Assembly (NCBI GenBank): GCA_963693315.1
Contig: OY856188.1
Coordinates: 148,427,096-148,491,095 of the forward strand
From: Diogma glabrata
Lineage: Eukaryota > Arthropoda > Insecta > Diptera > Cylindrotomidae
Direction: 5' to 3'
DNA length: 64,000 bases
Shown here: piece after piece, positions 35,953-48,000 of the stretch
Numbering within the stretch: position 1 is the first letter of the stretch
Layout of the letters: the number at the start of each line of letters is the position of its first letter
Position numbers and translations under genes: made by a program
Notes under the pieces: generated by a model
What the model was told of the DNA's origin: nothing
The model's database searches: none
The model's input: the letters and a program-made list of their open reading frames with translations, nothing else

Positions 35953-37654
35953 TTTTCACAATTAGGACACAACACATCGTCCTTTCCACATCCCCCAACA
36001 AAACAAACGTTGAGCTTCGCGACAGTCGTGCCACCGATGCCCAGGTCGTTTGCAGTTCCAACAGATAGTTGAACTAGTTATTCGCTTCATATTAGGGGCC
36101 GACTGAATTGCCGCGAGTTCATTTGAGGCAATTGGTAACGAATCGGTCGGTAATTCACTAATTTGCATTTGGGAAAATTCAAGATCTAAATCCACCTCAG
36201 ACACCGGTCTAGATGGTCTAATATTATAATCGCGTGATCTTGATATCGACTCGGCCCACAATTTTTCTCTATCACGACAGAGTTAGCGTAGATGTTCCAA
36301 TCCATAAATGGTGACATATAGCAGCTCCCTTCTGATTTCCAATCGCAAGTTGTTTCGAATCAAAGAAAACAATTCCACATCCGACATCGGTACTCGTAGT
36401 TTATCTGCCAGTCGATAAATTGACTGTAAGAATTCGTCAAACAATTCAGTGGGCCGCTGTTTCCTGGACCTCATCCGCTCCTTCACTTCTTCGTCCGTCT
36501 GCCGGTCCTGAAATTCTATCCGCAGAGCATGACACAAGTCAGTCCAAATAAGCTGTCGGTTCTGGCGAAAATATCTCCAGAACCAATCAGCTGCTCGATC
36601 TGTGAACAACAGGTACAGACAGCGGGTGGCAATAGTAAAATCGCTATTCAAACACATCTCCGTCAGCCGCTCTATTCTGAATATGAACGCTTCAACATCT
36701 AGACCATCGGGTCTACCTGAGAACGTTACGTTCCAATTTCTAATTGTGGTAGAGTGCTGCTCGAGATGTGTTCGCATTCTGGCAGGGACAGGAGCGGGAT
36801 GAGGCTCAGCAAACATTGGTGGTACTGGTACGTTATTCCGCACAAACGCATTTACTGGCGTATAATTTCCGGAATGAGTCGATTGATGACGCGACAACAT
36901 CTAGACCATCGGGTCTACCTGAGAACGTTACGTTCCAATTTCTAATTGTGGTAGAGTGCTGCTCGAGATGTGTTCGCATTCTGGCAGGGACAGGAGCGGG
37001 ATGAGGCTCAGCAAACATTGGTGGTACTGGTACGTTATTCCGCACAAACGCATTTACTGGCGTATAATTTCCGGAATGAGTCGATTGATGACGCGGGGTA
37101 GTGGGTGATACTGCATTAGGTGCTAGGGGTAATAACAATTCAGGTGCCGGAGCACGTGGTTGAATCATTGAATGATTAATCCTTGAAATTTCCTGATCGA
37201 TGTGCGCATTTACAGCTTCCTGAAAACCATGATCTCCCGCTGCCGCGGCACCATGTATGGGAGATCTTAGAGCAGTATTCACTCGCACTTCATCGGCGAG
37301 TCTAGATCGTGGGAGTTGGACTGCCATGGGAGTAGATGAGTGTTGATTTCCGGTACTAGAACGACGTTGCCAACCTGCGGTAATAGAGCGAGTCACAGGT
37401 CGCGGTGGGGGTGGTACTACTGTATAATTATTTGTATCCATCCCTCGAGGTAACCTCTGTAATTCTGCACGCTCGCAAGCGGCTCGACAAATCGGGCAAG
37501 TATTTCGCTGCAACAACCAATCGTTGAGGCAGATGTCATGAAAGAGGTGGTTACACCGAGTGAGGAGTTTTACGTCGGCTGGTACTATTTCTTGTTGACA
37601 GACCGCACAAGAGCTGGACCTGTCCGAAACGTCAATCTTATCAGCGGCTGACAT
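35886..37654 (-). pseudogene. gag: Gypsy B gag with N-terminal RING-H2 finger, three lesions
   Basis: Starting at the ATG at 37654, residues 16-56 form a perfect RING-H2 finger: Cys16, Cys19, Cys34, His36, His39, Cys42, Cys53, Cys56, with Trp46 in the usual place. A Pro/Arg-rich stretch follows, then a capsid-like segment (VEAFIFRIERLTEMC ... ADWFWRYFRQNR ... LFDEFLQSIYRLADKL), then a CCHC knuckle (CWNCKRPGHRWHDC) and a further CxxC pair near the C-terminus. Three breaks: a 202-bp tandem duplication (36693-36894 and 36895-37096) that shifts frame, an in-frame TAA at 36283-36285, and an extra G in a G-run near 35996. Gypsy Gag normally lacks a RING. The finger shares one unbroken frame with the downstream gag segment as far as the duplication, so it belongs to the gag ORF. 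RING-H2 fingers usually mark ubiquitin ligases; activity here is inference. Confidence 0.85.
36693..37096. repeat. 202-bp exact tandem duplication in gag
   Basis: The text starting CAACATCTAGACCATCGGG occurs at 36693 and 36895 and runs to GATTGATGACGCG in both (ending 36893 and 37095). 202 is not a multiple of three, so the duplication breaks the reading frame. The absence of divergence means it is very young or an assembly artefact. Confidence 0.9.
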
Positions 37655-39354
37655 TATGAATATTCAAACCGAGAACAACTGTGCGATATTTGACCAAGCA
37701 AAAATTAAAATTAGAGGGAAAGCAGGTATACTAAAACTATAGCAGACGGTGGCAATTACAAAGATTTTACTGAGTTTAAATATATCAGAGTAGAATTTAA
37801 AGAGGTGTATGACGTTATGATTATTCAAACCTTTAACAGCCGTGCGATGTTGGACCAAACAAAGGTAAAAGTGGTAACAAGAGAGTAAACAGGTATACTA
37901 AAATTATGGCAGAAGGTGGCAATTATGAAAACTTTCCAGACGCAATTCCGGGCAGATCTGGAGGTTCCCGAGACGTGAAGGTCGTAAAATACAAAAAAAA
38001 ATTTTGAGCGAACGAATAAAAGTGCGGCAAGCCTACCGGTTTGACAAGACTAATATATTTTAAATGTAACAAAAAAAACTTAATACTACCCTGCCAATGA
38101 ATACTGAATTGAATAAAAAAAAAAATCCTCTCCCCGAACTTGAAGCACAATCTCTCGCGGAGATCAAAATTAGTGAATTTAATTTTTTTTTTTTTTAATC
38201 TTCAAATTTAGGTAGAAAATTTTTTTTTTTTTTTTTTTCCTTTTTTTTTTTAAATTAATTAATTATTTTTTTAATTTTTTAATCAAGTTGAATTTCTTAG
38301 TATACTTAAAATTAGTTGGTGTCTTCAATGTTGTTATGTATTTTTCTGTTTGTTAATCCTTTTTATTTTCCTTGTATTGAATTTTGCGTTAGTTGTTTTC
38401 CTTATATTGATTTGTATGTTATTTATCTTCCTTTTATGGATTTTTACGTTATTTGTTTACCTTATATTGATTTGTATGTTATTTATTTTCCTTATGTTGA
38501 TGTTTAAGTTATTTATTTTCCTTTTATTGATTTGTTATTTTTGGTGGTTGGACCTAAAAATTTTTTTAAAGAGAAACTATTAGTATTTGGTAATACCAGC
38601 AGTTTTATTCATTGAGTATTTATTTCTCAATCATTCATTTATTTATTCATCCATTTATTCACTCATTCAACTATAAATATTTATTTATTTAGTTATTTAT
38701 TTAACTATAAATATTTATTTATTTAATTACGGATGGAGGAAGGATGGACCAACCATGGGGTGTTCATCACTCTTGGGTTGAAGATGATGATCGCCGTTCT
38801 TTCTTATACTTTATGTTGAAGTTAGTTTTTTTTTTTTTATTTTTTTTATTTTGGGACCAAAGAAAAATTGAAACTACTCTACGTTAAAGGATGGGAAATG
38901 AGGAAGGAAAAGGGAAGAAGAGGGGATGTAAAAGGATGGGAAAAGGTAGGGTGGGAAAGGAATGAGGTTGGGTAGGAGCTGGTAGTATCTCACCCAGCGG
39001 ACGAGTGCTGATGGGGTGGTCAGAAGATAAATCCTCTGAACCACCATTCAATCAACAACACTCGCCAGCTGCGATCCACACCGCCAACTCATACGGAAAG
39101 GTGCTATGATCCGAGCTAATCCAATTAACTCACGACATGAAAGCTGGGCGAACATCTTCCCTCGGCAGTTGATATCTAACTGCTTTGAAAGACGTTCCCC
39201 AGTATCATTCGTGAGAACGGGACGACTCGGATCATATGGTGCTAACGCTCCTGGGAGGGGACTCTAACGTTAGGGAGTCGTTAGCCCAGCTGTGAATCTC
39301 GCTGCTACAGCGAGCCCAGAGCATAACTAGATGACCAGGATGGATGTGATAGGC
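37655..39354 (-). other. Leader of Gypsy B, gag-proximal part
   Basis: Non-coding. A ~60-100-bp direct repeat just upstream of gag (around 37720-37760 and 37890-37925, with GGTATACTAAAA and GGTGGCAATTA phrases). The conserved hairpin at 37936-37961. Long T-runs at 38180-38280. A T-rich low-complexity stretch at 38310-38540. A segment at 38740-39350 shared with element A (28000-28580). No open frame is supported. Confidence 0.65.
37936..37961 (-). promoter_or_regulatory. Conserved hairpin, 5' copy in B
   Basis: CCAGACGCAATTCCGGGCAG followed by ATCTGG, about 280 bp upstream of the gag ATG in sense. Compared with the 3' copy it carries two changes in the loop region, while both CCAGA/TCTGG arms are intact. 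Confidence 0.6.
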
Positions 39355-40618
39355 TATAAGGACCTTTCTGTACGGCGCAGCGCTAAATTTTTTTAATATA
39401 TGTGTGGGACGGGCCCTTGCCACGTATGGTCTTCGAAAAAGCAGTTCAATTCTTTTTCTTTTCAAAAAAATCACAACTCACAAAAATACACAACCCCTAT
39501 TCAAAACGAAATACACTATTTTACACAAAAAAAACTATTAAATCATAAACACAAACATTAAACGTTACAATATGTATTTATTCTCATAGAATTTTTTCAT
39601 TAACTACAAATGTTTGCAAATTTCTTTCAATTGAAAATATTTTTTAATAAACTTTAAATAAGAGAAAAATTGTTAAATTATTTATAAAAATTATAAAAAT
39701 ACTCAGAATTTTGTTGTGTTTCCAAATCATCAATGATCAAAAAAAATAATATTCTTCTTCTTGATTGTAACCCCAAGCTGCAGCAAAAGCTTTTAAATAT
39801 TATTTTATTTTCTTCTGATAGATGTGTGCTGCTGTTGAGCACCAAAACTGAATAGACTTCTATAAACATTTTAATTTCCATCCTGCCCAAATTAATAAAT
39901 TTTTTTACTCTCCAGAAAAATTCTCCAATATTTACATATATATATGGTCTGGTTGGTTGCACTGCCTTATATCATTTAGATTAAGGCATATCTTTTATAC
40001 ATCATGATTCAAAAATTACAATTTTCCTTTAATATTGGATGAATGAAGCAATCTATGGTCTTTGGTTGGTTTAAAATTCTTAAAATTCTTCATAATAATC
40101 TTCTTTTTGTCCTGTGACTCGTCGTTCAGCTTCGTTCGATTCTTAACGTACAATCATTTCGAGTTCAGTTCATTTTATTATTTTTTCTTGTTTAAAATTT
40201 TCCCTTATCCTGTAGTTATATATTTAACATAATTATACTTAACATAATTTATTTTCTTAAAGGCTAGTTTTAACATTCCAAATATTTCAAATTTCTATAT
40301 AAAAAAAATATACAACTGTTTTATTTAGAATTTTTTTTTCTTCTTTTTTTTAAATTAAATTTAATAAATAAACAGAATTTTGATTTACTTGAAAAAAATA
40401 TAAAATAAGATAAATTTTATTATGGTCAACAGAAAAAAAATCGTTAATTTTATAATGAAAAAAAGTTACATTTGATTTAAAAAAAGATCGATTGAACAAT
40501 AAAGAGAATTTAATTGATAAAAATATTAGACAGAAAAATGATTTAAAACAAACACAATTAACACATATTGAGCGGACCTGGCAAATGCCAATAATAAAAT
40601 AACTCTTGTCACGTTACA
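39355..40618 (-). repeat. 3' LTR of element C
   Basis: It starts TATAAGGACCTTTCTGTACGG in two parts with the partner reading TATAAACCTTTCTATACGG, and ends GTCACGTTACA in both. No gene is inside. Confidence 0.85.
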
Positions 40619-41605
40619 TCACACCATTGCTGGGTTTTCGAGAGCATTTTGTTGCGTTTCACCAAAAAAATAATACCAAACTAAAAAGTTGCAACAAAAT
40701 GCTCTCGAAAGTTCCAGAAATAATGTGGATACTTTCGAATACCGCTTCCCTAAATTCTTCATAGATCCCAAAAAACATGCAAATACAAAAATGTATAATT
40801 TAAGAACGTAAGTAGTTCTTAACTTATATTATTTTACATTATACCTTTTACTAGATCATATCAATAAATTTTATAAATAAACAAGAACAAATTAATATGA
40901 TCATAAGTTAATAAATAATATAAAATAAATAAATTAACATGCTTATATATAGAAAACACCAAACACTACATAACTATATCTACCATAAATACTATAACTA
41001 TAAATATCAGGCAGGAAACATTTTTTTTCTTCCTTGAACGCCCATCTGAGAAAACCAATATTGTTTACTGGACATAGCAGTGGCTCTATATTATTGAAGA
41101 ATGTGCAATTTGCGCTGTTATTTAAAAATGTTTCTAGCCGTAAGCCACCATGTTCCAAATATAATTTGAAAACTGGTGTTTTATGCTTAACATGCATGTT
41201 ACACATGTTCTGTATGCATCCAAAAAAACTTAATATTACATTCCCAAAAAATAAACTAAATTGAACAGATGGACAATTTTAACTCTTTTTGTTTTTTTCA
41301 AAAGTTTTTTGACTTAAGTATTGCGACGAGCGCTCACCTTAAGAATTGCCCACTGAACAGCAACATATTCCAAAATAAGATTTGGAACAAGTTGCTCCCA
41401 GAAACTTAACCTATAATTTGTATACAAATACAAATACCAAAAACAAGTAGGATAACTAATTTATTTTCATGAGCGCGCTATGGGAAAACCAGACTACACT
41501 AGACCTATCATAGCGCCCTCACTTGAAAGCTATGCGACTAACGTTATGCTTTCAAGCAATACCCTACCGCATGCATGGAAACTAAATTCCCATAATCTTA
41601 CAACT

Positions 41606-41770
41606 AATTTGCAAAAGCAAGACCCAAAAACTAACCTAATTTGCAAAAGCAAGACCCAAAAACTAACCTAATTTGCAAAAGCAAGACCCAAAAACTAACC
41701 TAATTTGCAAAAGCAATACCCAAAAACTAACCTAACATGCAAAAGCAAGACAGAAAAACTAAACTAACAT
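41606..41770. repeat. 32-bp tandem repeat, about five units
   Basis: Units of AATTTGCAAAAGCAAGACCC plus AAAAACTAACCT begin at 41606, 41638, 41670 and 41702, with two more diverged units after. Confidence 0.9.
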
Positions 41771-43276
41771 GTCCAACAGTAATTGGAAGCCATGTACCCA
41801 AAAACTTAAACTAGAATAAATTAAATAAATACTACAAAATATTTTCTTATATTTTAAACGTGCAAACATGCGACCAAAAATATTCTAACACTAGCTTAGC
41901 ATTCATCCACAATTTTGAAAATTCTAATTCTAGCAAAAAAAAAAACGAAAAGTTATATATGCGACAGCACAAACACATTGCAACAAAACTAACCTAATTG
42001 ATACAAGCACAAAACACATTAAAAAGGTTTTCAATAATTACATAAGTTATAACAATAAACATATAACACATTAAAACGGTATCATATTTAATTATTATGA
42101 TTAACACAGAACACATTAAAACAACTTTCTTTACTTGTAAATTTTTTTAAATTTATCACATGTACCAGAAGATTTAAATAATATATGCATATTGAATGAA
42201 GGTAATTAACATATGACATACAAATACTTATGTATAACACAAGAATTGAAAAAATAGAGCCAAAGTAATATTTATATATTTATTTTATCAAGTATTTAAA
42301 TATTCAATAATCAACAACCAAAATTTTTCTGCTTAGGTAAAATTTCGCATAAAAATGTAAAACCAATTTGAATGCCTAAATTATAAATTTTATAATAAGT
42401 TTTTCAACAACCATAAATGCTAAATAAATCGTCGAAATTAAAGAGATTTAACAAAATGTATATACCAATTAATAAATATAATAATACCTTAATTTACAGC
42501 AATTTCATGTATAACATGACAACCGGTATTAGAAACGTGTCCTCATATTCTGTCCTCCTTGTTATATTTCTTGTAATTCTTGTATTTCAATTTCTTCTCT
42601 AATTTTTCATCTTCTTTTCCACAAGTATATCACAATTTTGCACAAAACTTAAAGCTAATAAACACGAATACAACACAAATGCTACGCTATAAATTTGCCA
42701 ATAAACACTTTGTTATAACAACAATTCACTATACACCATAAATACAATTCACTAGTACATGTGCTGTGTACTTTATTCGAAATCATGCTTTTTCTAGAAT
42801 GGTCTATATATTTTTTTTAAAAAGAATAAATAACACTTACATGCAAATTATTTTTTTAACATAACTGTAACATTACAAAAAAACACTCACATGCAAATTA
42901 TTTTTTTAACATAACTTTAAATATAAATTAACAAAAAAAAAATCACTGTAGCTTATACTAAATAATAACTGAACACTGAATCAACTTTACTGCAAAAAAA
43001 AACACAAAATTACTTGCACCTTAACCTAAAAAATATAAATTAATAATTAGTATAACGTGTACCCAAAATTCACTGTTCGCATATAAACTTCACAAATAAC
43101 ATGTTTCACAAAAAAAAACAATAAACCAATAACTATAAACACAAGTATAACTGTACTAATAGTTTTCTTTACAACACAAAAAAAACATAAAAACTAAAGA
43201 AAATGAAAAGAACTGTTTTATCTGACAACTATTTTACCTGACCATACCTGACAAAGCTGGAGTTTTTTCTGGATGT

Positions 43277-43296
43277 GTCCCCGCAATGGGATGCCA
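43277..43296 (-). promoter_or_regulatory. Probable primer binding site of element C
   Basis: In sense, TGGCATCCCATTGCGGGGAC starts 4 nt after the 5' LTR. The TGG start and position fit a PBS. I could not match it to a tRNA from memory. Confidence 0.55.
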
Positions 43297-43300
43297 AATA

Positions 43301-44583
43301 TATAAACCTTTCTATACGGCGCAGCGCTAAAATTTTTATTTATATGTGTGGGACGGGCCCTTGCCACATATGGTCTTCGTAAAACAGCTCAATTCCTTCT
43401 CTTTTCAAAAAAATCACAATTAACACAAAATAGACAACCCCTATTTAATACGAGAAATAAACACTGTACAAAAGAAAACTATTAAATCACAAACACAAAA
43501 AATTATTTAAAACGTTATAATACGTATTTATTTTTTTTATAAACTTTTTTCCTTCAACTTCAACAACTTACAGTAATGTAAAGAAATTTAATAAAATTAT
43601 TTTTTTAATTTAAACAAAACACAAAGATAATAAAATAATATATATATATATAAATTATAAAAAAATACTCATAATTTTATTATTGTTGTATATCCAGCTG
43701 ATCATCAAATCTCATCTTAATTTTTTTGTTGAAATCCAAGCTGCAGCAAAACTTTTTATATTAATATTATTTTTCCTTCTTTATATAGGTGTGCTGCTGT
43801 TGAGCACCAAAACTGAATAGACTTCTATAAACATTTTAATTTCCATCCTGCCCAAATTAATAAATTTTTTTACTCTCCAGAAAAATTCTCCAATATTTAC
43901 ATATATATATGGTCTGGTTGGTTGCACTGCCTTATATCATTTAGATTAAGGCATATGTTTTATACATCATGATTCAAAAATTACAATTTTCCTTTAATAT
44001 TGGATGAATGAAGCAATCTATGGTCTTTGGTTGGTTTAAAATTCTTAAAATTCTTCATAATAATCTTCTTTTTGTCCTGTGACTCGTCGTTCAGCTTCGT
44101 TCGATTCTTAACGTACAATCATTTCGAGTTCAGTTCATTTTATTATTTTTTCTTGTTTAAAATTTTCCCTTATCCTGTAGTTATATATTTAACATAATTA
44201 TACTTAACATAATTTATTTTCTTAAAGGCTAGTTTTAACATTCCAAATATTTCAAATTTCTATATAAAAAAAATATACAACTGTTTTATTTAGAATTTTT
44301 TTTTCTTCTTTTTTTTAAATTAAATTTAATAAATAAACAGAATTTTGATTTACTTGAAAAAAATATAAAATAAGATAAATTTTATTATGGTCAACAGAAA
44401 AAAAATCGTTAATTTTATAATGAAAAAAAGTTACATTTGATTTAAAAAAAGATCGATTGAACAATAAAGAGAATTTAATTGATAAAAATATTAGACAGAA
44501 AAATGATTTAAAACAAACACAATTAACACATATTGAGCGGACCTGGCAAATGCCAATAATAAAATAACTCTTGTCACGTTACA
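43301..44583 (-). repeat. 5' LTR of element C
   Basis: Partner of 39355-40618. Confidence 0.85.
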
Positions 44584-45024
44584 AGGCATATACACCATTT
44601 CACAAATATCTAATCCTGGCACCTGGTCACCCCTGGCATTCCCCCGCCAGTGAGAAACCCAGCCGTTACTAGGGTCCGTGGGTTTGTAAAACCCATTGAG
44701 AATGATCCCGAAGAATCATTCTCACCCTTGCGTTATCAAGAAAAACAAAAGGAGATACAGCTGGAGGCGTGGGGACGCAAAACCCCATCAAAGAAAGTCT
44801 GAGGGGTCTCAGATTTCCTTCGCTCCTGCGCGTTTGAAGCAGGGAATTGCTTCTACGCCGCCAGAGTCTTACACTATTGTTGGGTGGACAATGAAAATGA
44901 ATTAAGAAGAAAAAAAATTTAAAAAAAAAATTTTTCAAAGTTTTTTTGAAAATATGGAGGGACTCCTCCAGAGTCCTAAATCGCTGTAGAAACCCTTAGA
45001 GAAGCCCCACGTTGGGCGCCAATT
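44584..45024 (-). other. Leader of Gypsy B, LTR-proximal part, with tRNA-Lys primer site
   Basis: Strongly similar to 28680-29095 in element A, including CTGCGCGTTTGAAGCAGGGA and the palindromic TCTGAGG...CTCAGA segment near 44795-44815. The 18-bp primer site TGGCGCCCAACGTGGGGC (sense) lies at 45004-45021, again 3 nt from the LTR. Small frames on either strand are not conserved as proteins. Confidence 0.85.
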
Positions 45025-48000
45025 TGTAATGAAGTGCTTTCTCATCCAAAGATGAGAATGGCTTAGCAGGATGCGTACCTAGATTTTTTGTAATGCCGTA
45101 ACGACTAAGGCTCAATCATCGTGAGTTTGAGATATTATAAACCTGCTGCTTCAGCACAAATGCAGAAATGTACGCAATTTTCATGAATTAACAGAAATGG
45201 CAAAAAAAATAAAAGTGAAAAGATGAGACACTGGCGACCCCCTTCACGAAAGAACCACGGTCAGCACGTTCAACCCCCACATTCACTCACGTACGCCCAC
45301 ACACACACTCATTCACACCCCTAAATCATAAAAAAAAATAATAGAAATAATTCAGTTACACTCACCCCAAGGTTATATCCTCCAAGCCTCCCAGTTTCAG
45401 TTATCTCAGCCCTCCATCAGTACGACTGGGTCCAATTACTTTGATGAAAACAGGTAATAATTTGTATAAATATACGTTGAATAAATTTGGAATTATCGTT
45501 GAACACGTTGAAAATACCAGGTAATAATTTGTATAAATAAACGTAAAATAAATTCCCAATATAGTTGAATGCGTTGTTAATGAAATGTAACCATTTGTCT
45601 CAATCAAGGTTGAATAATACGTTGAATAAAAATTGTAACAATTTGTATCAATAAATGTTGAATAATTTGCAATTTCGGCTGAATACGGTGAGAATACCAG
45701 GTTGAAAATACCAGGTAATAATTTGTATAAATAAACGTTAAATAAATTTCCAATATGGTTGAATGAGGTGTTAATGAAATGTAACCATTTGTCTCAATAA
45801 ATGTTGAATAATACGTTGAATAAAAAAAAATGTAACAATTTGTATCAATAAATGTTGAATAATTTGCAATTTCGGCTGAATACGGTGAGAATACCAGGTA
45901 ACAATTTGTATAAATAAACGTTAAATAAATTTTCCAATATGGTTGAATGCGGTGTTAATGAAATGTAACCATTTGTCTCAATAAATGTTGAATAATACGT
46001 TGAATAAAAAATGTAACAATTTGTATCAATACATGTTGAATAATTTGCAAATTCGGTTGAGTGCGTTGGAAATACAATGTAACCACTAGTATCAATAAAT
46101 GTTGAATAATTTGCAAATTCGGTTGCGTGCGTTGAAAATAAAATGTAACAACTGGTATCAATAAATGTCGAATAATACGTTGAATAAAAAATGTAACAAT
46201 TTGTATCAATAAATGTTGAATAATTTGCAATTTCGGTGGAATACGTTGATAATATGATACAAAAATTTGTATATACACCCGTGGATTAATTTGCAATTAT
46301 AGTTGAACGCGGTGAAAATACCCGATAATAATTTGTAGTAATGAACGGTGAATAAATTGCAGATATAGTTGAATGCGTTGAGAATAAAATGTAACCACTT
46401 GCATCAACAAACGTTGAACAATTTGCAATTATAGTTGAACGCGTTGAAAATACCAGATAATAATTTGGATTAATGAACGGTGAACAAATTGCAGATATAG
46501 TTAACTACGTTGAAAATACCAGATAATAATTTTGTATTTTTTTTTTTTTTTTAATAAAATGTGTTGTGCAATAGGGTTTAGAATATGTGTCACAACAACA
46601 CATAAATACCTTTTAAGACCTAGGTCTAGACCTGGGTCCCACAACAACTGGCGTTCTGAGGTGTAGATTAACGCTTTTTTTAAACATCTGTGGGTTGAAG
46701 CCACCTGAGACTAAGTGTTCCGGAAAACTATTCCATTTGTACGCAGTTTGGACAAAGAAGTCTCTCTGCGATCTGCCAGTATGACAGCGCGGGATCTTTA
46801 CCGTTTCACTGGTTGCGGCAGCCGATTGCCGAGTGGAACGGGGGTAAGAATAAGTTTGAGGCATGATGCCGCTGATTTCATCTGAGCACTGCTGATGACG
46901 ATATTTGTAAAAAACAACGAGGTCAGCAACAGTGCGACGATGTTGTAGGGAATCAAGTTTTGATGTCAAAGTTCGATCACTTACAATTCGTATAGCTCGC
47001 TTTTGAACAGAGTCCAAGAGGGTCAAGATGGAAACAGAGGCAGCACCCCAAACTTGACAGCAGTACTCCATACAGGGACGAATATAGGACTTATAAACAT
47101 GGAGCAATTGGTATGGAGTAAAAAATTTTTTGCATCTATTTAGGAGGCCGAGTTTTTTAGACGCGCTTTTTGCCATCGTATTAATACACGGTGAATAAAT
47201 TGCAGATATAGTTAAATACGTTGAAAATACCAGATAATAATTTTGTATTAATACACGGTGAATAAATTGCAGATATAGTTGGATACGTTGAAATCACAAT
47301 GTAACGGTTTGTATACATAAACGGTGAATAAATTAGCAAATACAGTTGAATACGTTGAAAACGCAAAAATTTGTAGATAAACAAGTTCGTTGCAAATGTT
47401 GCCAGTGATAAACGATGAGAATGATCACATAAATATTGTACCGTAATGTGTGGTAACGTTGAACTTGATGATGTGACTATTGTACCACAAATCCGGCGTA
47501 AAGGTCGACGGTAATGATATAAATATGTAAGGAAATGCGTTACAATCGTTGAAATGTTATTTTATTTTACCACCAGATACAATCCGGACCGGAATCGGCA
47601 ATTGGCAGAGGTCCCACGGTTGGTGAAACCCGAACGTTAGATCTCTATGGTGTTTGAAATTAACTCCAAATCGTTCGTCAAGGTTAAAACTTGGTTAACA
47701 GCATGCAACTATGGTTAAGAGTTTGATGTAATTCATAAACCGGTTATACCACAACTTCATCCATAAAAAAAATCACACTAATTGTCACTAGCCATAAAGG
47801 AATCAATAAGATAACTTCAAGGTCGTAAGTATAAAGCTGTATGATCTACCCTTGAACGGTATTAACATATACGATGGCTTTTCGCACGATAACGATAATA
47901 AAGTACGGCTCGGATATGTGATATAAACGTTATATTACGAGATTCGTGTATATATATTTTTTTATTAGACTCGAGTAATAAAGCATAGGACTTACATACA

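Larger units (their letters stand above)
40619..43300 (-). other. Internal region of element C, no gene
   Basis: Very AT-rich. A hairpin with 18-bp arms (TCGAGAGCATTTTGTTGC and its complement) lies at about 40637-40708, next to the 3' LTR. A 32-bp tandem repeat is at 41606-41770, and a 57-bp duplication around ACATGCAAATTATTTTTTTA at 42839 and 42896. Short frames here have no recognisable content. Confidence 0.7.
39355..44583 (-). mobile_element. Element C: non-coding LTR retrotransposon in the B leader
   Basis: Direct repeats at 39355-40618 and 43301-44583 (about 1.27 kb each) flank 2.68 kb with no gene. AGGC occurs just outside both ends (39351-39354 and 44584-44587), a 4-bp TSD. In minus orientation the LTR reads TGTAACGTGACAAG ... 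CCTTATA, so it ends in TA rather than CA. A primer-site-like sequence follows at 43277-43296. The inner ~790 bp of the two LTRs (39825-40618 and 43790-44583) are almost identical. The outer thirds are more diverged, which is odd for a simple insertion and suggests gene conversion. Confidence 0.85.
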
